From an uncultured Bacteroidia bacterium (GTDB lineage: Bacteria > Bacteroidota > Bacteroidia > Bacteroidales > UBA932), in the NCBI GenBank assembly GCA_902762435.1, contig CACWOH010000008.1, positions 1 through 64,000 on the forward strand: DNA of 64,000 bases, given 5' to 3'. Under the pieces are notes generated by a model, which searched no databases, was not told the origin of the DNA, and saw only the letters and a list, made by a program, of their open reading frames with translations. The position numbers and the translations under genes were made by a program. Position 1 is the stretch's first letter, and each line of letters starts with the position of its first letter. Shown here piece after piece: positions 35,761-43,423 of this stretch.

Positions 35761-35795
35761 TCAAGCACTTACAACGGTGCTTGATTTTTGTTTTT
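35761..35795 (+). terminator. Diverged copy of the tRNA terminator
   Basis: Stem TCAAGCAC (35761-35768) with GTGCTTGA (35777-35784) and a T-rich tail; resembles the hairpin at 32639-32675 in its left arm (CAAGCACTTAC in both). Confidence 0.65.
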
Positions 35796-36003
35796 AGGGG
35801 ACAGTCGACAACTTCAAGAGCACAAAGACCGGGCAGAAGATGTTCCTCTACCTCACCGGCTAGGAAAGCAAAATCTGCTTTACTTACAATGGAGAGTTAT
35901 ATGTTGTGGATGATTGGCGACAATAGTTAGATTCAGTTTCGGGGTCATGAACCGGTGTCGATGTGTGCGGCGGGGTCGGTCATTATGCTTTTGCAAAAAT
36001 GAT
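35796..36003 (+). other. Non-coding stretch with decayed coding debris
   Basis: No intact gene. Short frames such as one ending MFLYLTG at 35863-35865 and another ending YVVDDWRQ near 35928 read like 3' ends of broken genes, but neither has a start or a recognisable family. Probably part of the integration scar. Confidence 0.35.
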
Positions 36004-36011
36004 TACCTTTG
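36004..36011 (+). promoter_or_regulatory. -7 box TACCTTTG of the DUF6440 gene
   Basis: Exact TAnnTTTG 28 bases before the ATG at 36040. Confidence 0.5.
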
Positions 36012-36039
36012 GAATCAAATCATCAAATACCGAACCATC

Positions 36040-36213
36040 ATGGGAAGCGACAGATTCGACATTAAAGAAAAGGAAATGGTCAGCATCATGACCGAGACGA
36101 TCGTGATCGTCGATAAGGAAACGGGGGTGAACTACCTCTATGTCGGCCGCGGTTACGGCGGAGGTCTGACCCCGCTCCTTGACGCCGATGGCAACCTGGT
36201 CGTCACCAGGTAG
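36040..36213 (+). CDS. Small DUF6440-like protein
   Basis: 57 residues from the ATG at 36040. The pattern RFDIKEKEMV, then IVDKETGVNYLY, then GGLTPLLDADGNLVV matches the DUF6440 layout: a single small beta domain with the DKETGVxYL and GGxTPLLDxDG blocks. The family, as I remember it, is mostly from Bacillota, so the gene may have been acquired; it stands in the accessory region next to the tRNA repeat. Function unknown. The open frame upstream of 36040 has no family similarity and lies before the promoter. Confidence 0.7.
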   Translation: MGSDRFDIKEKEMVSIMTETIVIVDKETGVNYLYVGRGYGGGLTPLLDADGNLVVTR

Positions 36214-36249
36214 GCTTTCAGTCGAGGAGGAAAGCACCTGGCAGAAAAA

Positions 36250-36293
36250 GAAATCCAGCCAAAAGGCCCAGCAAGGCACTTTGGCTGGATTTC
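36250..36293 (-). terminator. Terminator between the DUF6440 and fimbrillin-like genes
   Basis: A 14-bp perfect stem (36250-36263 with 36280-36293). On the minus strand it is followed by CTTTTTC, so it mainly ends the fimbrillin-like gene; it may serve both. Confidence 0.8.
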
Positions 36294-36319
36294 TCCGTCA
36301 GCAATAAAACCAGGACCGC

Positions 36320-37285
36320 TTAAATAACCGAAAGACTCAAACGATACATCATTCCCTGGCTGACCGGAAAATCGGTCGAGATAACCTTTGCGCCGAGTTT
36401 GGGATTGCTGTTATAATCCGGGTAACGGTTTATTGCCGTAGCTACGGTAACAATCAACTTACCACTAAAGTACGCTTCCGGAACAGGCACAAAGGGTACG
36501 TAAAGCGTCAATTTGCCGGATTCGGGAACTTCGATACCGCTACCATATTCACCTAAAAACAGTTCGGTATCTTCCCTGGCGGTTAGCTGATCGACAGGCC
36601 AGATACAGGCATAACCGCTGGCAAAGACATCTGAATCACTGACGGACTCAATCTTTATACCATACACTTTTTCGGGCAACTCTCCCCCAATTGTGAGGTC
36701 AACTTTCAAAATGCTCTGATAAGGAGTCATATTCACAACGAGTTGGCCTTCCTCCGAAATCTCACATGCGTTAATCATGATAGGCTCCTCTGCCAAATGT
36801 GAATAGTCTGCGTTTGCGGTCTGCGTCATACCGTCCGTACTGAAATGCATAGTATCTTCGCCAAACTTGAATCCACGCAGATTCGACTCCGGCGTACGCC
36901 AGTCTCCTTGCATTTCCACACGGTCAACCAAGGCAGGATATACGGCGACAAGTGTCTCGCCTGCATTTGCGGACAGTTCACCGGAAAACTCGGCCGACTT
37001 CCTGCCTTTCGCTCCGGAACTGGTGAACTTATCGATGGTCAAAACCCGTCCTTCATCATCCAAGGAAACGATAGAAATGGATTCTTCCGCATCCCAGGAG
37101 CCTTTCAGGACATTTCCATTCTCCGTAAAAGACAGTTTGGTATCCGGGCTGCCGATCGTCGCCGTCAGCGTCATGGGGATGCCGGTTTTCACTTCCGGCT
37201 CATCAGCCGGAGTCAGCTGCTTGTTGCAGGAGATTGCCGCCACCAGCGACAGGCCTGCCAGAATGAGATAATTCAATCCTTTCAT
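36320..37285 (-). CDS. Fimbrillin-family-like lipoprotein
   Basis: 321 residues from the ATG at 37285, which gives a lipoprotein signal (Cys near residue 20, AAISC) and is preceded by an AGGAGA sequence 9 bases upstream, rare in this phylum. The mature protein is all-beta: PMTLTATIGSPDTKLSF, then GSWDAEESISIVSLDDEG, then NMTPYQSILKVDLT and a final strand MMYRLSLSVI. This order is typical of FimA/Mfa1-like fimbrillins or Mfa2-like anchor proteins of Bacteroidales. Probably surface exposed after lipoprotein export. A 39-residue gene lies 19 bases upstream. Subunit versus anchor cannot be told. Confidence 0.7.
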   Translation of the reverse strand: MKGLNYLILAGLSLVAAISCNKQLTPADEPEVKTGIPMTLTATIGSPDTKLSFTENGNVLKGSWDAEESISIVSLDDEGRVLTIDKFTSSGAKGRKSAEFSGELSANAGETLVAVYPALVDRVEMQGDWRTPESNLRGFKFGEDTMHFSTDGMTQTANADYSHLAEEPIMINACEISEEGQLVVNMTPYQSILKVDLTIGGELPEKVYGIKIESVSDSDVFASGYACIWPVDQLTAREDTELFLGEYGSGIEVPESGKLTLYVPFVPVPEAYFSGKLIVTVATAINRYPDYNSNPKLGAKVISTDFPVSQGMMYRLSLSVI

Positions 37286-37304
37286 TTTCTGGTTCTCCTT
37301 TTGA

Positions 37305-37424
37305 TTAGTTGATTTCTCCGCCATCGCCGAACTCGGGAGCGCTGGTGGCAATCACGCCCTCAAGTTTGATTTCCAGTTCCTCGCACCTGGGCGAGGCGTA
37401 CTGCTCTTTTGTTTGTGTAATCAT
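37305..37424 (-). CDS. 39-residue peptide gene upstream of the fimbrillin-like gene
   Basis: An ATG-started 39-codon frame on the minus strand, stop at 37305-37307. The peptide begins MITQTKEQYASPRCEELEIK and continues LEGVIATSAPEFGDGGEIN. The layout (Y-x-SP near the N-terminus, then a leucine/glutamate stretch, EGVIATS, and a glycine/acidic tail) resembles the very short proteins found before surface lipoprotein genes in many Bacteroidales. No signal peptide. It ends 19 bases before the next ATG, and the AGGAGA lies in that gap, which suggests coupled translation. Function unknown. Confidence 0.6.
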   Translation of the reverse strand: MITQTKEQYASPRCEELEIKLEGVIATSAPEFGDGGEIN

Positions 37425-37459
37425 CGTTTATTGATTTGATCATTGATACGCGAAAAGCC

Positions 37460-37484
37460 CGGCACTTCCACTCCGAAAGTGCCG
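37460..37484. repeat. Hairpin upstream of the 39-residue gene
   Basis: Perfect 8-bp stem CGGCACTT (37460-37467) with AAGTGCCG (37477-37484). It lies in the 240-base AT-rich gap between the divergent small-peptide and ybaK genes; it could be a leader hairpin or operator. Confidence 0.4.
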
Positions 37485-37648
37485 ACGTAAATAGCAAATA
37501 CCTGGTTTACAACAAGTTAAATGCCCCCCCCTATTGGAAGGAAGAGTCATCAAGAATCGATATGAAGGAGTGATGGACATTCCCCATTCAAAATACGACT
37601 TTCAAAAATAATGATTATATGTCCAAAATCCAAATGGGAAATAATCAT

Positions 37649-37656
37649 TACATTTG
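37649..37656 (+). promoter_or_regulatory. -7 box TACATTTG of the YbaK-type gene
   Basis: Exact TAnnTTTG 10 bases before the ATG at 37667. Confidence 0.6.
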
Positions 37657-37666
37657 CATTATCGCG

Positions 37667-38143
37667 ATGAAAGAGCACATCCAAAAGACCAATGCCGTCC
37701 GGCTACTGGAGACCGCGGGGATTCCGTTCGGCCTCGTTCCCTATGAAGTCGATGAGAACAACCTGGCGGCGGACCACGTGGCGGCGCAGCTGGGAGAGCC
37801 GGTCGGGCAGGTATTCAAGACGCTGGTCCTGCGGGGAGACCGCGGAGGCCTGTTCGTCTGCGTGATGCCCGGGGATATGGAAGTGGACCTGAAAGTGGCC
37901 GCCCGCATCTCCGGCAATAAATCCGCGGCGATGATCCACATGAAGGAACTGCTCCCCGAAACGGGCTACGTCCGCGGCGGGTGTTCTCCGATCGGGATGA
38001 AGAAACCCTTGCCGACCTTCGTCCATGAGTCGGCGCTGCTGTATGACTACATCTATGTCAGTGCCGGCGTGCGCGGCCTCCAGATCCAGATCGATCCGCA
38101 GGCGCTGATCTCCTTTATCGGGGCAGAAATCTATCCTTTGTAA
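37667..38143 (+). CDS. ybaK: Cys-tRNA(Pro)/Cys-tRNA(Cys) deacylase, YbaK/EbsC type
   Basis: 158 residues from the ATG at 37667, the expected size. Family blocks: TNAVRLLETAGIPF, the VFKTLVLRG strand with the conserved lysine, NKSAAMIHMKEL, and GYVRGGCSPIGMKKPLPTF, the YbaK-specific loop. YbaK removes cysteine wrongly loaded onto tRNA-Pro by prolyl-tRNA synthetase. Cytoplasmic. It is followed 184 bases later by a second editing-domain gene in the same orientation, and a tRNA-Pro gene lies 5 kb upstream. Confidence 0.93.
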   Translation: MKEHIQKTNAVRLLETAGIPFGLVPYEVDENNLAADHVAAQLGEPVGQVFKTLVLRGDRGGLFVCVMPGDMEVDLKVAARISGNKSAAMIHMKELLPETGYVRGGCSPIGMKKPLPTFVHESALLYDYIYVSAGVRGLQIQIDPQALISFIGAEIYPL

Positions 38144-38149
38144 ACCGGC

Positions 38150-38260
38150 GGGGAAGGTCTCCATTTTGCCTGGATACCTTCCCCATCAAAATGGCGTCGG
38201 ACGCCCTTCAGGGTCGGATTGAATGGGGAAGGTCTGCCACCTGATTGAAGACCTTCCCCA
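38150..38260. repeat. Cluster of palindromic repeats between the two editing genes
   Basis: Two hairpins share the same arms: GGGGAAGGT (38150-38158) with ACCTTCCCC (38176-38184), and a 12-bp perfect stem 38224-38235 with 38249-38260 that has the same core. Inside and beside the first, CCATTTTG (38161-38168) pairs with CAAAATGG (38187-38194), which interlocks with it. GGCGTCGGACGCC at 38193-38205 is a third small hairpin. A related half-site (TTCCCCATTCAAAAT) is near 37577. Part may act as terminator. Confidence 0.65.
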
Positions 38261-38283
38261 TGCGAGCGGTACTGATAAGCAAT

Positions 38284-38314
38284 TTTGTTTTATTACGGGT
38301 AATGCGTATCTTTA
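38284..38314 (+). promoter_or_regulatory. Promoter of the ProX-type gene
   Basis: TTTG (38284-38287), 19 bases, then TATCTTTA (38307-38314; one mismatch to TAnnTTTG), 13 bases before the ATG. Confidence 0.6.
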
Positions 38315-38327
38315 ATCCGATAAAGTA

Positions 38328-38873
38328 ATGTCTTTCAAAGTAAGCGATATCATCACCATCCCGCCGCAGGCGTTCAACTCGGATCTTCAGCGTCAGGTCT
38401 ATACGGCCTTTGCGTCGCTGGGGATTCCTTTTGGGCGCGTGGATACGGATCCGGGCCTGACGATGGAGGATTGCCGGCACATTGATGCGAAGATAGGTAC
38501 GCGGATCGTGAAGACCCTCTTTCTGTGCAATCGGCAGCAGACGGAGTTCTATCTGTACGTGACGACGGATGACAAACCATTCGTCACGCGGGAGTTCTGC
38601 GGCGCGCTGGGTATTTCGCGGGTTTCCTTCGCCTCGGCGGAGAAGCTCTGGGAGCTGACGGGGGTTCAGGTGGGTGCGACGACCATCCTGAGCGCCATCC
38701 TGCCGCAGGCTGCCGGCGTGCATCTTGTGATGGACCGCAGCGTGGCGGAAACGGAGTGGTTCGCCTGCACGGACGGTACGGCCACCTGTTTCGTAAAGAT
38801 CCGCACAAAGGACTTGCTCGAAAGGTATCTGCCCGCCACGGGGCATGGTTTGAGATTCATAGAGGAGAGTTAA
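38328..38873 (+). CDS. Prolyl-tRNA editing protein, ProXp-ala/PrdX type
   Basis: 181 residues, normal for the stand-alone ProX/PrdX group. Blocks: VYTAFASLGIPFGRVDTDPGLTMEDC at the start, the editing strand IVKTLFLCNRQQTEFYLYVTTDD with the conserved lysine, then FASAEKLWELTGVQVGATTILSA, which is characteristic of this group and differs from YbaK. These enzymes hydrolyse Ala-tRNA(Pro). Cytoplasmic. It has its own near-consensus promoter. Its association with YbaK just upstream provides both known proline-tRNA trans-editing activities side by side. Confidence 0.9.
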   Translation: MSFKVSDIITIPPQAFNSDLQRQVYTAFASLGIPFGRVDTDPGLTMEDCRHIDAKIGTRIVKTLFLCNRQQTEFYLYVTTDDKPFVTREFCGALGISRVSFASAEKLWELTGVQVGATTILSAILPQAAGVHLVMDRSVAETEWFACTDGTATCFVKIRTKDLLERYLPATGHGLRFIEES

Positions 38874-38892
38874 TTGAGTTTGAGTCAATTAA
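38870..38892. repeat. Inverted repeat after the ProX-type gene
   Basis: Perfect 8-bp arms TTAATTGA (38870-38877) and TCAATTAA (38885-38892), overlapping the ProX stop codon and ending 6 bases before the next gene; possible operator. Confidence 0.4.
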
Positions 38893-38898
38893 TAGAAT

Positions 38899-39429
38899 AT
38901 GTTGGGAGCAATTACCGGGGACACCATAGGCTCGGCCTATGAATTCTGCAACACAAAGGATTATAACTTCACGCTCTTCCTCTCCGAGAGTGCCTATACT
39001 GACGACAGCGTCATGACGATGGCGGTGGCTCAGTGGCTGTTGGCGGATCCCCGGCACACCCACAAGAAGCTCGAGGAGACAATGGTAGAATTTGCGAAGG
39101 ATTATCCCAGTCCGATGGGTGGGTATGGAACCGGGTTCTATCGCTGGTTATTCTTCCCGAAAGAGTTGTCCGCCTTCGATGACAGGTACGGCCCCCTCCC
39201 CTACAGATCCTCCTCCGGACGCCATCCATACGGTTCGTGGGGCAACGGCTCTGCGATGCGCGTGAGTGCTGTCGGCTGGTTCTTCGACACGCTGGAGGAG
39301 ACCGAGCGAGTAGCGAAGATTTCGGCGGAGATTACCCATAACCACCCGGAAGGAATCAAGGGTGCGCAGGCGACGGCTGCGGCCATTTTCCTCGCACGTA
39401 CAGGTAAGCCCGGGCGCTCACCGGGCTGA
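38899..39429 (+). pseudogene. Truncated ADP-ribosylglycohydrolase (DraG/ARH family)
   Basis: 176 codons. The N-terminal part is good: GAITGDTIGSAYEF at the start, YTDDSVMTMAVAQWL with the TDDS metal ligands, then GSWGNGSAMRVSAVGWFF and AEITHNHPEGIKGAQA. Complete members are about 260-300 residues and carry a second metal-binding DxD region near the C-terminus. Here similarity stops at ARTGK near residue 170, after which the DNA continues into unrelated, phage-like sequence with a quick stop. The missing ligands mean the protein is very likely inactive. The junction marks an insertion or deletion end. Confidence 0.85.
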
Positions 39430-39441
39430 GCAGCCCAGGAG

Positions 39442-39633
39442 GTGCGTGAGCAGGGAGCGTGGGAGCGGACGAGGCTGCTGGCCACCTTCGCAGTGCAGCC
39501 CTACTCGAAGAAGAAACTCCAGCCGAAAGATCTGCTGGTCTTCCCTTGGGAGAAGCCGGAAAAGAAAAACGCCGCAGCCTCGGAAAGGAGCACGGCGGAA
39601 AGGTTCAAGGAGTTGACGGAGAAGTTCAAGTAA
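39442..39633 (+). CDS. Small phage-like protein fragment (possible tail assembly protein)
   Basis: 63 codons, in frame from an ATG at 39442. The stretch AWERTRLLATFAVQPYSKKK followed by LQPKDLLVFPWE resembles the short proteins lying just before the tape-measure gene in phages of Bacteroidota, and a tape-measure start indeed follows at 39841. The N-terminus probably was longer before the fusion with the ADP-ribosylglycohydrolase remnant at about 39410-39440. It is likely a prophage remnant and not functional by itself. Family similarity is from memory. Confidence 0.45.
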   Translation: MREQGAWERTRLLATFAVQPYSKKKLQPKDLLVFPWEKPEKKNAAASERSTAERFKELTEKFK

Positions 39634-39816
39634 TCACCAAAGCCCCGTATGCCAAGGGCCGTCGCCAATGTTCTTGTCACTTTTATCCGCAAGGTGATTG
39701 ATAATAATGAACAATGAGACGGCGCCGAGCAGAATAACGAAACCCAACGCGGGGACGAGGAATTGCTCCGCGAAAGTTGAAAGTCTCATTATTAGAACCA
39801 ACAGTGTCATATACAC
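39634..39816 (-). CDS. Hypothetical small membrane protein (doubtful)
   Basis: 60 codons on the minus strand with one hydrophobic helix (about residues 20-40) and a charged tail DKSDKNIGDG. ATG at 39810 or GTG at 39816. It lies between two plus-strand phage fragments and ends on the stop of the preceding one. No family recognised; the hydrophobic helix is the only argument for a real gene. Confidence 0.25.
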   Translation of the reverse strand: MYMTLLVLIMRLSTFAEQFLVPALGFVILLGAVSLFIIINHLADKSDKNIGDGPWHTGLW

Positions 39817-39840
39817 TCCTTTTACAAAAATTGAACCAAA

Positions 39841-40089
39841 GTGGCTAATTCAACGATCTCCATAACTTTCAAGATTGACGACAAGGACCATTCGTTTCAG
39901 GTTCTCTCCAAGGATGCCGCCGGGTTTCGTCAGATGCTTTCGAAAACTATTACGGAGGCGGATAACTTGCGGAAGAGCGTGCTGAAATGGTCAAACGCCG
40001 CCAATGCGTCGCGGGCCTTTGGTGATGTCATCAATCAGCTTCAAAGCACTTTCAAAGGCCTGACCGATGCGTACGCTGTCCGAGGATAA
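39841..40089 (+). pseudogene. N-terminal fragment of a phage tail tape-measure protein
   Basis: 82 codons from a GTG. The start ANSTISITFKIDDKDHSF followed by alternating helices (FRQMLSKTITEADNLRKSV, AFGDVINQLQSTFKGLTDAY) has the layout of tape-measure proteins of Bacteroidota phages, which normally exceed 600 residues. The frame ends in sequence belonging to another fragment. A prophage must once have occupied this place; no other structural, integrase or lysis gene remains. Confidence 0.5.
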
Positions 40090-40243
40090 TGTCGAGGAGG
40101 TATCTATCCCGCTGGAAATGGCCAACGGCTTCGGCTTCAACAAGACGAATGTCATCAATATCAGGATGGACAAGATGAAGTACATCAACGGGAAAGACTT
40201 CTATGCTCCTTTCGTTCCCATCATTATTCCCGTCAACCCTTAA
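40067..40243 (+). pseudogene. Unrecognised C-terminal gene fragment
   Basis: 58 codons, overlapping the end of the tape-measure fragment in another frame. It contains LEMANGFGFNKTNVINIRMD and ends FVPIIIPVNP. The sequence looks protein-like (balanced composition, no repeats) but has no start context of its own and no family that I recognise, so it is probably the 3' end of a broken gene. Confidence 0.35.
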
Positions 40244-40426
40244 TGAACGACAAGATCACGAAAGCAGACGCATTTATTTTACAGTTTCGGTAAAGATAAT
40301 AAAAGTTTGGAAAGGAATACGTTTCTCTTCAAATAAAGTTTTACCACGATTCCGCTCTTTTTTCTTCCCGTTTTATTTACTATCTTGCGGGATAATTCGG
40401 GCACTCCGCCCGAGCGTGCACCACTT

Positions 40427-41809
40427 ATGAAAAGAATCCTGTCCCTCTCCCTGCTGATGGCCCTGTGCCTCAGCCTCGGCGCCCAGCAGCAGCGGCCCAT
40501 CGTCCGCCTGCTCGCCGAAAATCCCGACCGGGCCACCAACAACATGCACTCCTACGAGTTCGACCCGATCGTGGACACGCCCGCCCCGAAGGGCTTCAAG
40601 CCTTTCTACATCTCGCACTACGGCCGCCACGGCTCCCGCTACGAGCAGAACTCCACCTTCGCCCGCAACGCCCAGGGGGCATTCTACGTGCTGGATTCCC
40701 TCGGGCTGCTGACCGATGCCGGTAAGGCGCTCCGCGCCGACGTGGAAGCGGTCGTGGAGGCCCACAAGGGCATGGAGGGGTCCCTGACCCCGCGCGGCGC
40801 CCGGGAGCACCGGATGCTGGCCGCCCGGATGTTCGATCGATACCCGTCCGTGTTCAAGGACAAGTCCCGCAAGGAGGTGAACAGCTTCTCCAGCACCAAT
40901 TTCCGCTGCATCATGAGCATGTGCAACTTCGCCAACAGTCTCCAGCAGAAGTTCCCCTCCGGCGAGTTCACCTTCACCAGCGCGGAAAGGTTCATGAGCT
41001 ACATCAACCCGAGTCTGAACGTACGCAGACCCGGCCAGCCCGCCCCGCAGCGACCCGCCCTTCCTCCGGGAGGCTTCCCGGGCATGGGCGGCCGACCCAC
41101 CGAGCAGCGTCCCGCCTACGCGCCGGCTCCCGGCGTTCCGGGCTATGACTTCTCGCGTTTCCTGCGCCCGCTGTTCACCGACATGGGCGCCGCGATGCGG
41201 GTGCTGGGCAATCCCGAGCCGTTCGTCCGCGCCATCTTCACCACCGCCGGCCTGTGCCAGCTGATCGACTTCATGGGCATCGACATCTACCACCGTTTCA
41301 CCCCCGAAGAACTTGCCTACCTGTGGGTTGACGGCAACAACAACATCTACCGGATGTGGGCCGGCTCCACCGAGAACGGCGATGTGATCCGCTACGCCAT
41401 CCGCCCGCTGCTGATGGACTTCGTGGAGAAGGCCGACGCCGCCCTGCAGCCGGACAGCCACCGCGCGGCCGACCTCCGCTTCGGCCACGACACTTCGATC
41501 CTGCCGCTGTTCGCCCTGCTCGGCATCGACGACCCGCAGCACCGCAACTTCTCTTTCCGGGAGGCCTCCCAGCACGACTGGTACGCCTTCTTCCAGGTCC
41601 CGATGGCCACCAACTGCCAGATGATCTTCTACCGCAACAAGAAGGGAGAAGTCCTGACCAAGGTCCTCTACAATGAGAAAGAGGTCCTCCTGCCCGGCAT
41701 CGAACCCGTCTCCGGCCCTTACTACCGCTGGCCCGAGCTCAAGGCCCATTTCATCGCGCTGTGCGAGAAGGCTGCCGAGCCCTGGACGCGTGCCGGAATC
41801 GCAAATTAG
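40427..41809 (+). CDS. Histidine acid phosphatase (branch 2), secreted
   Basis: 460 residues from the ATG at 40427, giving a signal peptide (about 1-19, ending LGAQ). The catalytic RHG motif is in HYGRHGSRY (R67-H68-G69), and the proton-donor motif is HD in FGHDTSILP (H354-D355), the arrangement of histidine-type acid phosphatases and phytase-related enzymes. A proline-rich insert lies around residues 200-245. Periplasmic or outer-membrane location is likely; the substrate may be inositol phosphates or other phosphoesters. It is monocistronic and returns the window to GC-rich core DNA after the accessory zone. A weak promoter (TATCTTGC at 40381-40388) lies upstream. Confidence 0.88.
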   Translation: MKRILSLSLLMALCLSLGAQQQRPIVRLLAENPDRATNNMHSYEFDPIVDTPAPKGFKPFYISHYGRHGSRYEQNSTFARNAQGAFYVLDSLGLLTDAGKALRADVEAVVEAHKGMEGSLTPRGAREHRMLAARMFDRYPSVFKDKSRKEVNSFSSTNFRCIMSMCNFANSLQQKFPSGEFTFTSAERFMSYINPSLNVRRPGQPAPQRPALPPGGFPGMGGRPTEQRPAYAPAPGVPGYDFSRFLRPLFTDMGAAMRVLGNPEPFVRAIFTTAGLCQLIDFMGIDIYHRFTPEELAYLWVDGNNNIYRMWAGSTENGDVIRYAIRPLLMDFVEKADAALQPDSHRAADLRFGHDTSILPLFALLGIDDPQHRNFSFREASQHDWYAFFQVPMATNCQMIFYRNKKGEVLTKVLYNEKEVLLPGIEPVSGPYYRWPELKAHFIALCEKAAEPWTRAGIAN

Positions 41810-41829
41810 GAAATCCGGTAATTAACCAT

Positions 41830-41837
41830 TATCTTTG
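41830..41837 (+). promoter_or_regulatory. -7 box TATCTTTG of the decarboxylase operon
   Basis: Exact TAnnTTTG 23 bases before the ATG at 41861. Confidence 0.7.
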
Positions 41838-41860
41838 TTTGATTTTTCGCTTTACACCAT

Positions 41861-43423
41861 ATGAGCATCCAGCAAGACAAAATCCGGGAACTGGTCGAGC
41901 GGCGCGCGAATGCCAGGCTTGGCGGCGGGCAGAAACGCATCGACGACCAGCACAAGAAAGGCAAACTCACCGCGCGTGAGCGTCTCGCCCTGCTGCTTGA
42001 CCCGGGCAGCTTTGAAGAATTCGACATGTTCGTGCAGCACCGCTGCACCAATTTCGGGATGGACGCAAGCCATCCGGACGGCGACGGCGTTGTCACCGGA
42101 CAGGGCACCATCGACGGCAGGACGGTCTTCGTCTTCGCACAGGACTTCACCGTGAACGGCGGGTCGCTGAGCAAGACGATGTCCGAGAAGATCTGCAAGG
42201 TGATGGACATGGCCGTCCGCGTGGGCGCGCCGGTGATCGGCCTCAACGATTCGGGCGGCGCCCGCATCCAGGAGGGCATCGATTCACTGGCCGGCTTCGG
42301 CGAGATCTTCGAGCGCAACATCCTCGCCAGCGGCGTTGTGCCCCAGATCAGCGGCATCTTCGGCCCCTGCGCGGGCGGTGCGGTGTACTCCCCCGCCCTG
42401 ACGGACTTCACCCTGATGGTCCAGAACACCTCCTACATGTTCCTCACGGGTCCGGCCGTCGTCAAGGCCGTCACCGGCGAGGAAGTGGACCAGGAGAACC
42501 TCGGCGGCGCCTCCGTGCACGCCTCCAAGTCCGGCGTGGCGCACTTCAGCGCCCCGTCCGAGCAGGAAGGCATCGAGACGATCAAGAAGCTCCTCTCTTT
42601 CCTGCCCCAGAACAACCTCGAGTCGGCACCCGTGCGCGAGACCGCCGACCCGGTGAACCGGGCGGACGACCTGCTCAACGACATCGTTCCCGACAACCCC
42701 AACAAGTCCTACGACATGTACGGCGTCATCCACAGCATCGTGGACGACGGCGAGTTCTTCGAGGTCCACAAGGACTTCGCGAAGAACATCATCGTCGGCT
42801 TCGCCCATATGGGCGGACGAAGCGTGGGCGTCGTGGCCAACCAGCCGGGTGTGCTCGCCGGCGTGCTGGACATCAACGCCTCCCGCAAGGCCGCGCGCTT
42901 CGTGCGCTTCTGCGACGCGTTCAACATCCCGCTCGTGACCCTCGTTGACGTCCCGGGCTTCCTGCCGGGCACCCAGCAGGAGTACGGCGCCATCATCACC
43001 AACGGCGCGAAGCTCCTCTACGCCTACGGCGAGGCCACCGTCCCCAAGGTCACCGTGACCCTCCGCAAGAGCTACGGCGGCGCGCACATCGTGATGAGCT
43101 GCAAGCAGCTCCGGGGCGACGTCAACTACGCCTGGCCCACCTCCGAGATCGCCGTGATGGGCGCCGACGGAGCCGTGGACATCCTCTATGGCAAGGAACT
43201 CAAGGCCGAGACGGATTCCGCCAAGAAGGCGGAGATCGCCGACGCGCGCAAAAAGGAATACAACGACCTCTTCTGCAACCCTTACCAGGCCGCGCAGAAG
43301 GGCTATATCGAAGACGTCATCGAGCCGCGCAACACCCGCTTCCGCGTGATCCGCGCCCTCGCCGCACTCGAAGGCAAACGCCAGGAAATCCCCGCGAAGA
43401 AACATGACAACCTTCCTTTATAA
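41861..43423 (+). CDS. mmdA: Carboxyltransferase subunit of sodium-pumping methylmalonyl-CoA decarboxylase
   Basis: 520 residues, the size of acyl-CoA carboxylase beta and MmdA proteins. N-terminal ClpP/crotonase-like carboxyltransferase half (about 20-260; [27 protein letters not shown]) and C-terminal half (about 270-515; [42 protein letters not shown]). Alone it could be propionyl-CoA carboxylase, but the following OadG-, biotin-carrier- and OadB-type genes define a membrane decarboxylase: it moves CO2 from (S)-methylmalonyl-CoA to biotin, giving propionyl-CoA. It overlaps the next gene by 20 bases. Oxaloacetate or glutaconyl-CoA as substrate is less likely given this subunit type. Confidence 0.9.
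   Translation: MSIQQDKIRELVERRANARLGGGQKRIDDQHKKGKLTARERLALLLDPGSFEEFDMFVQHRCTNFGMDASHPDGDGVVTGQGTIDGRTVFVFAQDFTVNGGSLSKTMSEKICKVMDMAVRVGAPVIGLNDSGGARIQEGIDSLAGFGEIFERNILASGVVPQISGIFGPCAGGAVYSPALTDFTLMVQNTSYMFLTGPAVVKAVTGEEVDQENLGGASVHASKSGVAHFSAPSEQEGIETIKKLLSFLPQNNLESAPVRETADPVNRADDLLNDIVPDNPNKSYDMYGVIHSIVDDGEFFEVHKDFAKNIIVGFAHMGGRSVGVVANQPGVLAGVLDINASRKAARFVRFCDAFNIPLVTLVDVPGFLPGTQQEYGAIITNGAKLLYAYGEATVPKVTVTLRKSYGGAHIVMSCKQLRGDVNYAWPTSEIAVMGADGAVDILYGKELKAETDSAKKAEIADARKKEYNDLFCNPYQAAQKGYIEDVIEPRNTRFRVIRALAALEGKRQEIPAKKHDNLPL

Noticed and set aside
38899-40243. An intact prophage or phage defence island
   Set aside because: Only short broken fragments remain; no integrase, terminase, portal, lysis or defence gene could be recognised.
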